Position numbers and translations under genes: made by a program. This document shows, piece after piece, positions 1 through 6,111 of a stretch of 6,166 nt of DNA (positions within the stretch are counted from its first letter, which is position 1; each line of letters begins with the position of its first letter). Below the pieces are notes generated by a model that did no database searches, had not been told where the DNA came from, and was given only the letters and a program-made list of their open reading frames with translations. This DNA is from an uncultured Synechococcus sp. (GTDB taxonomy: Bacteria > Cyanobacteriota > Cyanobacteriia > PCC-6307 > Cyanobiaceae). The DNA is taken from NCBI GenBank assembly GCA_937930135.1, contig CALGVO010000153.1, positions 1 to 6,166 on the forward strand, read 5' to 3'.

Positions 1-440
1 CTGCGACCGACCCCGGGCAGGGCCAGCCAGAGCTCCAGCTCCCGGGGCCAGGCGTTGCAAGACAGATCGGCACTGCAGCGCCACTGCTCCCGGATTGATC
101 GTGCTGCCGCCAGCAGGCGCCGACCACGGGAGTAGTACCCCAGGCCCTGCCAGCGCAGCAGCACCGCCTGCTCATCGGCGGCAGCCAGGGCCTCAAGGGT
201 GGGGAAAGCCTCCATCCAGCGCTGCCAGTAGGGCAGCACCACCTGCAGCTGGGTCTGCTGCAGCATCACCTCGGCCACAAACACGCCGTAAGGATTCAGC
301 ACCTCCTCAGCTGCAGGCCAGACCCCTTCAGCGAGGAACATCCAAGGCTTCAAGTCGGGATTCTTGCGGCCATGGGCCTGCCACCAGGCCAGCAACTGGG
401 TGACCCTCGCGGAAGCCGACGCGGCAAAGAATCCAGACAT
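1..440 (-). CDS. mutY: A/G-specific adenine glycosylase MutY, N-terminal part (3' end beyond window)
   Basis: This is the base-excision repair glycosylase that removes adenine mispaired with 8-oxoguanine. Translating the minus strand from the ATG at 440 gives 146 codons before the window ends. The sequence shows the MutY/HhH-GPD start: WWQAHGRKN near residues 19-27, then AEVMLQQTQ at 56-64, in which Glu57 matches the catalytic Glu of E. coli MutY. WQGLGYYSRGRRL follows at 97-109, and LPGVGR at 141-146 begins the helix-hairpin-helix DNA-binding motif. The catalytic Asp, the [4Fe-4S] cysteines and the C-terminal NUDIX-like domain would lie outside the window. Compared with E. coli there are about 14 extra residues between GRK and the PY before the catalytic helix. 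No in-frame ATG, GTG or TTG was seen in the ten codons upstream, and no clear Shine-Dalgarno was found. The gene starts 423 bp downstream of the end of the transglutaminase gene, so it probably has its own promoter. Confidence 0.93.
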   Translation of the reverse strand, partial: MSGFFAASASARVTQLLAWWQAHGRKNPDLKPWMFLAEGVWPAAEEVLNPYGVFVAEVMLQQTQLQVVLPYWQRWMEAFPTLEALAAADEQAVLLRWQGLGYYSRGRRLLAAARSIREQWRCSADLSCNAWPRELELWLALPGVGR

Positions 441-471
441 CGCTGAAGTCTGAGCTGCGGAGACTCCATGG

Positions 472-966
472 TTGAGCCTGCTGGGCAGTGTGAGTTGCTT
501 TGTGAATGGCACCTCGGCCGAATTGAGCGTGCTCAGGCAAGTGATCGAGGGCCGTTTCGGCCACACCAACAGCACCCTACTGATCGGCATTGCGCTGCTG
601 ATCTTTGGCTATGGGATCTACGAGTTGGTGATCTCCGACATCGATCCGCGCCAACAGGAACCCTCCACGGTGCGGCGAAACCTGCTCAACATCGAGTCGC
701 TCGATGGCCTGAATCAGAAGCTCACCAAAGTGATCGTGGTCGCCCTGATCGTGACCGCCAACGAACTGCTGATGTCCTGCGCAGGTGTCATCCAAGACGG
801 ATGCAACCGTGCTGTTCCGTGCAGCCACAAAGCAAGCTCCAGCAGAGCAGAACCCAGCTCAGATCAACGGCGGCGGCCCAGCCTGGATCGGATCTTCCGC
901 CACTGGCGCAGATGGTGCCGGCGCTGGGTGGGAGTGAGCGGAGCATGGGCAAGCAGCTGCTGCTGA
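472..966 (+). pseudogene. Probable decayed UPF0114/YqhA-family membrane protein gene
   Basis: The frame opens after a TGA at 451-453 and its first usable start is the TTG at 472; it stays open to the TGA at 964-966. Codons 1 to about 106 resemble UPF0114 (YqhA) proteins, a widespread family of small integral membrane proteins of unknown function. The segment LLIFGYGIYELVISDIDP (residues 43-60) and the following ESLDGLNQKLTKVIVVALIV are the parts I recognise. From memory of the family, the first transmembrane helix is missing, the loop-plus-helix start just before LLIF looks shortened, and the last transmembrane helix is missing. After about position 790 the frame becomes Arg/Ser/Cys-rich and, past 864, lies antisense to the end of the transglutaminase gene, so it is probably read-through. 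An alternative is a genuine short two-helix protein. The homologous core is roughly 472-790; the pseudogene call is inference from recalled family structure, not from an alignment. Confidence 0.55.
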
Positions 967-2636
967 TCCGCCATGGCCTCAAGCAGCGTGGCCCGATCGG
1001 GATGCATCCTCGCGGCGCGCCGGCAGAGTCGCGGAAAGCTTTCCCCCTGCAGCGGCACAACTCCCAGACGCGTCAAAAGACGGAGGGACTGCACCAGAGA
1101 TGAACGGGGCCGGATGCCCATGTGCAGGACGAGCCAACCGCCCGCGACAGCCACGAAGCCACTCACCACGGCGGTCACACCCAACCAACGCAGCTGCGCA
1201 CCAAACAACATCTGCTGCCAGGCCTGCTGACTGGCCTGATCGAAACTCAACCACCAGCTCGTCCAGGCCAGATCAAGACCCCACCACTGCCACTGGAGCC
1301 ATCGCCACCAGGGCACGTTCTCCTCTTGGCGCTGCCCAGACTCAGCCACCACTGCGGCAGCAGGCAAACCCGTGGTTGTGGCCCAGAGGGTGGGATCCAC
1401 CCGCTGCCAACCCTCCCCCTCCAACCACAGCTCCACCCAGGCATGGGCATCGCGTTGGCGCAGCTCCAGATAGGGATTGCCACTGAGGGGTTGCACCACA
1501 TGCCCTCCCTGGTAACCACTGACCACACGGGCCGGCACATCGGCAGCCCGCATCAAGGCCGCCAGGGCACTGGCGTAGTGACCGCAGAACCCCTCCTGCT
1601 GATCAAATAAAAACGCATCCAGGTCAGCAACAGCACCCGGCTGAAGGCTGTAGCGGAAGGGCTGACCCCGAAACCAACTCTCCACCGCCTCCAACCGTTC
1701 ACGCCCCGTGGGTAGCGGGCGGAACTGACGAGCCAAGGCCTTCAGCCTGGGCAAGGAATCAGGGGGAGACTGACGCTCACTGGAAACGGGGGGGCGCTGC
1801 TGCCAGTCCGCGACCCGTTGGGTGGACTGCAGGCGAAAGGACCGACGCTGGCGCGATGCCACACCGACCAGCAGCTCACCTTCAGGCGTGATCCACTGAT
1901 CCGGCGATGTCGTCAATGCAGAGCCGTCCCAGGGGACCGCCCTGGTAGCCGAGGGTTCCACCACCCACCACTGGCTGGTTCCTTCCCCAACCCGGGGAGG
2001 ACCAGACCCACCCCGGGAAACGGGAGGATCCCGGTGCTGCCAGCGACGGCCGTCGAACTGCTCATGCACCAACACCCGCCAATAGGCATCCATCGGCAGG
2101 GTCTGTCCCTCCGCGAGCAAAACCCGAGCTGCTGAGCCTTCCACCAGCGTCAGCTCCGCAATGCTGAGGGGATCCAGATCTGGAGACAGACCAGAAACCG
2201 CACCGCGGGCGGCACCCAACTCTGTGGTCCACAGCGGTGGAAGCCTGGGCACAAACAAAAACAGCACCAGCGCCAGTGGCAACGCTGCCGCCAACAGCTG
2301 CAGGCTGCGCTGCAGAAAACCACGGAAGGTCAGGGCGCCGGCCAGCTCGTGGCCCAGCAAACCGGCCAGGGCCAGCAACACCGCCACCAACTGAAGGACG
2401 CTCGCCAACAGACCCTGCAACTGGGCCGCCAGCAGGCCGGTGGAGAGCAATTGCAGAAGTGCAACGAGCCGCCGGTCGAAGGGTCGCCGGCATTCCAGCA
2501 GCTTGAACAAGGCGCAAAGCACCAGCGCCCAAGTGGGCCAGGTGAGGGGTGCGGACCAATTCAGGGCGATGCATTGCAGCAACAGGGGCGGCAACGCCCA
2601 CCAGGCCAGAGACGACGCGTGGCGTTGATGGCTCAT
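864..2636 (-). CDS. TgpA-like transglutaminase-domain membrane protein
   Basis: This is a 590-residue protein of the DUF3488/transglutaminase-like (TgpA) family. The first 130 residues are strongly hydrophobic and suggest about five transmembrane helices, ending at LFLFVPRLPPLW, the usual junction to the soluble part. A large soluble region (about 131-480, probably periplasmic) carries the transglutaminase-like core: GFCGHYAS with Cys351, DAHAWVEL with His398, and RVDPT with Asp414. This is a complete Cys-His-Asp triad, so the enzyme should be active as a transglutaminase or cysteine protease; the substrate is unknown. A Trp-rich stretch (443-484) leads to a last transmembrane helix near 485-508, then a basic cytoplasmic tail ending RLGRRR. 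The ATG overlaps the stop of the upstream DUF58 gene as ATGA, which implies translational coupling. It is the last gene of the moxR-DUF58-transglutaminase operon and is somewhat shorter than proteobacterial TgpA proteins. Confidence 0.92.
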   Translation of the reverse strand: MSHQRHASSLAWWALPPLLLQCIALNWSAPLTWPTWALVLCALFKLLECRRPFDRRLVALLQLLSTGLLAAQLQGLLASVLQLVAVLLALAGLLGHELAGALTFRGFLQRSLQLLAAALPLALVLFLFVPRLPPLWTTELGAARGAVSGLSPDLDPLSIAELTLVEGSAARVLLAEGQTLPMDAYWRVLVHEQFDGRRWQHRDPPVSRGGSGPPRVGEGTSQWWVVEPSATRAVPWDGSALTTSPDQWITPEGELLVGVASRQRRSFRLQSTQRVADWQQRPPVSSERQSPPDSLPRLKALARQFRPLPTGRERLEAVESWFRGQPFRYSLQPGAVADLDAFLFDQQEGFCGHYASALAALMRAADVPARVVSGYQGGHVVQPLSGNPYLELRQRDAHAWVELWLEGEGWQRVDPTLWATTTGLPAAAVVAESGQRQEENVPWWRWLQWQWWGLDLAWTSWWLSFDQASQQAWQQMLFGAQLRWLGVTAVVSGFVAVAGGWLVLHMGIRPRSSLVQSLRLLTRLGVVPLQGESFPRLCRRAARMHPDRATLLEAMADQQQLLAHAPLTPTQRRHHLRQWRKIRSRLGRRR

Positions 2637-3550
2637 ACCGTCGCCAACGCCTCCAAGCAGGCATCGCGATGGCGCACCCCCTTCGATGGTGCCAGGGTGA
2701 TGGTGCGAATCTGCAGGCCGTAGCAGGCACCGCTGTGGTGCAAGCGCCAGATGCGATCCGCCAGATGCTCCCGCGCCGCCTCCAGTGCAACGCCGGATGC
2801 AGGGGCGAGGATCACCTCAGGCTCCTCAGGGTCGTTGAACACCTTGGCCTGCAAGGGCCTGCCGCGGGCGACACTGGCCCAATCCACCAGAGCAGGACGT
2901 TCGCCCTCGCGCACAGGTCTGAGGTCCTGCCACTCCTCCAGGCCATCCCTCGACCGTGGCGGGTGTGTTTCACCAACAGGACCAGGCCGACGCCGAGGCC
3001 AGATCAACTGCGGCTGCTGGGGCTGCCAACGCCCCCAACAGATAAAAAGCCCCAGCGGCGCAATGGTCTCTATCAGTACGGGGGGCGGCAGCTGCCAGCC
3101 CCGATTTTCCGCGATCCAGGGTAAAGAGAGGGTCGTGGTGCCTGCGGCAATGCGATCACACTCCACAACGACATGCCCCTGAACACGCAAGCTGCAACGG
3201 GGCCGAGCTGAGGAGCTCTCCAACTGCACCGGGTAGTCAGCCGGCTCGCCCGCAAAGGTTGGTGAAGGCTGAGCGCACCGCAGGGTGAGGCCCTGGAGGG
3301 TGTCGTGGGTGAGGAACATGGCCAGCACCATCAGCCCGAGCATCACAAAGGCCAGCAGCAGGGTGCTGTTGCTTCCCGTCTGAATGGCTACCAGCAGCAA
3401 CAGACCGGCGGCAGCGATCCAGAGCACTCCGAAACGACTGGGAATGATGTAGAGGCTGCGATGCCCCAACTTCAGTTCAGCGCAAGGCCGGGACGGCTTG
3501 AAGAAGGGCTTCGCTGTGCGGTGAAGCATGACGGGCGGGGCAACCGGCAT
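2633..3550 (-). CDS. DUF58 domain-containing membrane protein
   Basis: This is a 305-residue protein. After about 38 polar residues come two close transmembrane helices (about 41-57 and 62-80) preceded by SLYIIPSRFGVLW, a typical DUF58 entry motif. A soluble region follows, with the DUF58 signature at 203-239: GLEEWQDLRPVREGER, then VDWASVARGRPLQAKVF. The family's function is unresolved; members regularly sit between a MoxR ATPase and a transglutaminase or von Willebrand-type protein and are thought to be membrane-anchored partners of the ATPase. The ATG at 3550 has a GGAG about 10 nt upstream and lies inside the moxR-like gene, giving a 74-nt overlap. A second ATG at 3529 has no visible Shine-Dalgarno and would still overlap by 53 nt. 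The stop shares ATGA with the start of the next gene. The family call is firm; the exact start is less so. Confidence 0.92.
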   Translation of the reverse strand: MPVAPPVMLHRTAKPFFKPSRPCAELKLGHRSLYIIPSRFGVLWIAAAGLLLLVAIQTGSNSTLLLAFVMLGLMVLAMFLTHDTLQGLTLRCAQPSPTFAGEPADYPVQLESSSARPRCSLRVQGHVVVECDRIAAGTTTLSLPWIAENRGWQLPPPVLIETIAPLGLFICWGRWQPQQPQLIWPRRRPGPVGETHPPRSRDGLEEWQDLRPVREGERPALVDWASVARGRPLQAKVFNDPEEPEVILAPASGVALEAAREHLADRIWRLHHSGACYGLQIRTITLAPSKGVRHRDACLEALATV

Positions 3551-4430
3551 CGAGTCGATGCTCCACCACCGCCGGCACTACGGCCTGGACATCGTCAACC
3601 ACCACATGATCGCGCCCATCAAGCAGAGACCAAGCCCGGGCCGCTGCAAGGAGGCCCTGACTGGCTCGCGGGGAGAGACCGGGTTGGCGCTGACGACTGA
3701 CCTCCACCAAATCAAGGATGTAGTCGATCAGCAGCTCAGAGCAGTGCTGACTGGAACAACGGTGCTGCAACTGTTGTAACGCCTCCGGACCAAGCCTCGG
3801 AAAGCTGTCGGAGCTGGGATCAAATCCAACCTGCAACAACGCCCTTTCCGACGCACGGTCAGGGAAACCAAGGCTCAAGCGCATCAGGAAGCGATCCAGC
3901 TGGGCCTCTGGCAAGGGGCTTGTGCCCACCTGATCAAGGCTGTTCTGCGTTGCGATCACAAAAAACGGCTTTGGCAAGGCGTGGCTGGTGCCATCAACAC
4001 TGACCCGCCCGGCCGCCATCGCCTCGAGCAGCGCACTTTGGGTGCGGGGACTGGCGCGATTGATCTCATCGGCCAGCAACACCTGCGTGAACAGCGGACC
4101 GGGCTGAAACCGGAAGCTGGCCTCTGCGGGGTTGAACACGTTCAGGCCCGTGATGTCCGCCGGCAACAGATCACTGGTGAAGCTCACCCGCTTGAAAGCG
4201 AGCGCAAAGACCCGGGCCAACGCTTCAGCCAGGGTCGATTTCCCCATCCCCGGCCGGTCTTCGATCAACAGATGACCACCAGCCAACAAACAACTGAAGG
4301 CCAGGCGCACCTGATGCTCCTTACCCAGCAGCACTCGGCTGACGGCATCCAACAGGGGCAGGAGTTCCTTGGCAGCCAAAACGACACCTAGCTCTTGTTC
4401 ACAAAGGCCGACTTCAGTCGAAGACCTCAA
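3477..4430 (-). CDS. MoxR-like AAA+ ATPase
   Basis: This is an AAA+ ATPase of the MoxR family, proposed to act as chaperone-like remodelers of partner protein complexes in the cytoplasm. Using the longest frame (317 residues), the Walker A motif is EDRPGMGKST (57-66, Lys64). Walker B is VLLADEINRA (117-126, Asp121/Glu122), sensor 1 is Asn163 in VIATQN, the likely arginine finger is Arg180 in PEAQLDRF, and sensor 2 is Arg256 in LSPRAS. All motifs needed for ATP hydrolysis are present. The start is uncertain: there is no ATG or GTG before residue 33. TTG at 4430 is the first non-CTG start after an in-frame TAG, but TTG at 4379 (300 residues) has an AGG seven bases upstream and gives an N-terminus closer to the usual family length. 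It is the first gene of the operon with the DUF58 and transglutaminase genes, and is divergent from bioA. Confidence 0.93.
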   Translation of the reverse strand: MRSSTEVGLCEQELGVVLAAKELLPLLDAVSRVLLGKEHQVRLAFSCLLAGGHLLIEDRPGMGKSTLAEALARVFALAFKRVSFTSDLLPADITGLNVFNPAEASFRFQPGPLFTQVLLADEINRASPRTQSALLEAMAAGRVSVDGTSHALPKPFFVIATQNSLDQVGTSPLPEAQLDRFLMRLSLGFPDRASERALLQVGFDPSSDSFPRLGPEALQQLQHRCSSQHCSELLIDYILDLVEVSRQRQPGLSPRASQGLLAAARAWSLLDGRDHVVVDDVQAVVPAVVEHRLDAGCPARHASPHSEALLQAVPALR

Positions 4431-4714
4431 TCGCAGATTTGAGGCGCAGGCCTAAAACGCAGACCAAGCCTGTCGCAAGGATTGCCCCTGGCAAGCAGCA
4501 CTTAGCGTAAGAAGCAGACACAGCCCTTGGTGCTGCAGAAACTCCGCCCCTCTGAAGATCTGAACTCACCGATGCACGCGGCTGGATGCCCAGCCCCGAG
4601 ACATCCCGGATCAGAGACTCCAGTGCATCCAGAGGCTCTTGCCTGGAGAAGCGCCTGTGATCCCCAGTGCTCCACACCGCTGGGTCTGGAGCGAACACTC
4701 GAGAGTCATCCTGG
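4431..4714. other. Divergent intergenic region between the moxR-like gene and bioA
   Basis: This 284-bp stretch should hold the promoters of both the moxR operon (leftward) and bioA (rightward). I see no strong sigma-70 box pair on either strand. The best leftward guess is TTGCGA with a TTTTAG about 15 bases further on (near 4451-4477), which is weak. Small structures present are the inverted repeat TTGCC-CCT-GGCAA at 4483-4495, a direct repeat TCTGAA-ga-TCTGAA at 4551-4564, and a GGCTG/CAGCC hairpin at 4580-4595. No BirA-type or BioR-type biotin operator was recognised. Open frames crossing the region on both strands have no recognisable protein family. If the moxR-like protein starts at 4379, the region is 335 bp. 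Confidence 0.6.
4483..4495. repeat. Short inverted repeat TTGCC-N3-GGCAA in the divergent promoter region
   Basis: There are two perfect 5-bp arms around a CCT spacer. Such a dyad could be a regulator half-site pair serving moxR or bioA, but arms this short occur by chance and no regulator is implied by the sequence. Confidence 0.3.
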
Positions 4715-6007
4715 ATGAACCAAGCTGTGGCGATGGCCTGGCACCCCCATCTCTGGCACCCCACCACCCAGGTGGCCCTGCACCCCGAACCTCTTCGGGT
4801 GCGCGCCGCCCGGGGCTGCCTGCTCAGCCTCGAGGACGGGCGCGAACTGATCGACGCCATCAGCAGCTGGTGGGTCACCCTGCACGGCCATGGCGAACCG
4901 AGCATCGCCGCCGCCATCGCCCGCCAGGCCGAGCAGCTGGAGCAGGTGATCTTCGCCAATTTCAGCCATGCGCCCGCGGAGCAGCTGGCCACACGCCTGG
5001 CGGCCCACACCGGCCTGGAGCGGATGTTTTTCTCCGACAACGGCTCCACCGCCGTGGAGGTGGCGCTCAAGATCGCCTGGCAGTGGTGGCGCAACCAGGG
5101 CAGCGCGCGGCGTCAGCTGATCGCGTTTGAAGGGGCTTATCACGGCGACACCTTCGGGGCGATGGCCCTCGGCGATCGCTCCGTCTTCACCGACCCCTAC
5201 GACAGCCTGCTCTTCGACGTTCGCCGCATTCCCTGGCCGCACACCCACTGGGGCGACAGCAGCGTTGACGCCCGGGAGCAGCAGGCGCTTGCTGCCCTCG
5301 ACCAGGCCCTGGAGACGCCGACGGCAGCGCTGATCCTGGAACCGCTGATCCAGGGCGCCTCCGGCATGCGGCTGGTGCGCCCCGCCTTTCTCCGAGCCGT
5401 GCAGGCCCGCGTACGCGAGAAGGGCGCGCTTCTGATCGCCGATGAGGTGATGACAGGGTTCGGACGCACCGGCGCCCTGTTCGCCAGCGCCCTGGCCGGA
5501 CTCCAACCCGATCTGATGGCCCTGTCGAAGGGGCTCAGCGGCGGCTTCCTGCCGATGGGCGCGACGATGGCGAGCGAACGGCTCTATGAGGGGTTCATCA
5601 GCCGGGAACCGAGCCACACCTTCTTCCACGGTCACAGCTTCACGGCCAATCCACTCGGGTGTGCCGCCGCCCTCGCCAGCCTCGATCGCCTAGAGGCCAA
5701 TCCTGAGCTCTACAACAGCTTTGAATCCAGGCACAGACGGCATCTGGAGCGTCTGCAAACGCACATCGGTGTTGAAAGGGTGCGCTGCCTGGGAACGATG
5801 GCGGCGTTCGAACTGGCGATCGGCACCACCGACTACCTCAACCCGATCGGCCGCCAACTGCAGCAACAGGTCCTTCACCAGGGTGTGTATCTGCGCCCCC
5901 TCGGCAATGTGGTGTATCTGCTTCCGCCGCTGTGCATCAGTGACCTTCAGCTGGAGCGGTGCTACAGAGCGATCGAGACCAGCATCGAGGTGCTGGTGAC
6001 AGACTAA
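4715..6007 (+). CDS. bioA: Adenosylmethionine-8-amino-7-oxononanoate aminotransferase (DAPA synthase)
   Basis: BioA converts 8-amino-7-oxononanoate (KAPA) to 7,8-diaminopelargonate in biotin synthesis, using PLP and normally S-adenosylmethionine as amino donor. The frame is open from a GTG at 4667, but the ATG at 4715 gives 430 residues, matching the usual length (E. coli about 429) and register. Visible motifs, numbered from that ATG: WHPTTQ at 14-19, DAISSWWVTLHG at 47-58, NGSTAVEVALK at 109-119, GAYHGDTFG at 140-148 (Tyr142, Asp145), IADEVMTGFGRTG at 241-253 (Asp243 binds the PLP pyridine nitrogen), LSKGLSGG at 270-277 (Lys272, Schiff base), HGHSFTANPLG at 305-315, and YLRPLGNVVYLLPP at 392-405 (Arg394, carboxylate contact). 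One oddity is Thr17 at the place of E. coli Tyr17. No other bio gene is in the window; the gene stands alone, divergent from the moxR operon. No clear Shine-Dalgarno or terminator was seen. Confidence 0.95.
   Translation: MNQAVAMAWHPHLWHPTTQVALHPEPLRVRAARGCLLSLEDGRELIDAISSWWVTLHGHGEPSIAAAIARQAEQLEQVIFANFSHAPAEQLATRLAAHTGLERMFFSDNGSTAVEVALKIAWQWWRNQGSARRQLIAFEGAYHGDTFGAMALGDRSVFTDPYDSLLFDVRRIPWPHTHWGDSSVDAREQQALAALDQALETPTAALILEPLIQGASGMRLVRPAFLRAVQARVREKGALLIADEVMTGFGRTGALFASALAGLQPDLMALSKGLSGGFLPMGATMASERLYEGFISREPSHTFFHGHSFTANPLGCAAALASLDRLEANPELYNSFESRHRRHLERLQTHIGVERVRCLGTMAAFELAIGTTDYLNPIGRQLQQQVLHQGVYLRPLGNVVYLLPPLCISDLQLERCYRAIETSIEVLVTD
5172..5179. repeat. HIP1 octamer GCGATCGC inside bioA
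   Basis: This is an exact copy of the highly iterated palindrome of many cyanobacteria, located in the bioA coding sequence (codons for Gly-Asp-Arg-Ser). It supports a cyanobacterial origin, though a single site can occur by chance in GC-rich DNA. Confidence 0.7.
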
Positions 6008-6089
6008 AACCGATCGAGCCTGATCCCCGGTGTGGTAGCCCCAGCATCGGCTGACCCGTCCAGGCAACACCCAGAAAACCCGATAACCT

Positions 6090-6104
6090 CCAAAAAGTTT
6101 TTGG
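6090..6104. repeat. 15-bp AT-rich palindrome CCAAAAA-G-TTTTTGG
   Basis: There are two perfect 7-bp arms around one central base, lying 82 bp after the bioA stop and 7 bp before the probable GTG start of the next gene. It could be an operator for the downstream gene. It is a poor intrinsic terminator because the stem lacks a GC-rich core and the usable loop would consume most of the A/T run. It stands out in this GC-rich window. Confidence 0.5.
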
Positions 6105-6111
6105 CATTCAT

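Noticed and set aside
789..803. Hairpin CATCC-AAGAC-GGATG downstream of the transglutaminase stop as an intrinsic terminator
   Set aside because: The stem has only five pairs and no T-run follows on the minus strand.
1122..1610. Plus-strand frames of 128-162 codons within the transglutaminase gene
   Set aside because: They are antisense to a gene with a complete catalytic triad, are Pro/Thr/His-rich, and show no domain.
2062..2790. A 242-codon minus-strand open frame across the tgpA/DUF58 junction
   Set aside because: It overlaps two well supported genes in a different frame, is Ala/Arg/Gly/Pro-rich as expected for a GC-rich shadow frame, and resembles no family.
4667..4714. The GTG at 4667 as the bioA start
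   Set aside because: It would add 16 residues with no similarity to BioA N-termini; the ATG at 4715 matches the family length and register.
4414..5094. A minus-strand 226-codon frame antisense to bioA that runs into the moxR start and could be an upstream operon gene
   Set aside because: Most of it is antisense to the conserved bioA coding sequence. The non-overlapping part (4414-4714) has no recognised motif and no clear start site with a Shine-Dalgarno.
4706..5635. A 309-codon minus-strand frame inside bioA
   Set aside because: It lies wholly antisense to bioA, whose catalytic motifs are intact; the composition is typical of a codon-phase shadow.
6008..6060. Terminator after bioA formed by CCGAT (6010-6014) and ATCGG (6046-6050)
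   Set aside because: The 5-bp arms are 31 bases apart with no good inner stem and no T-tract.
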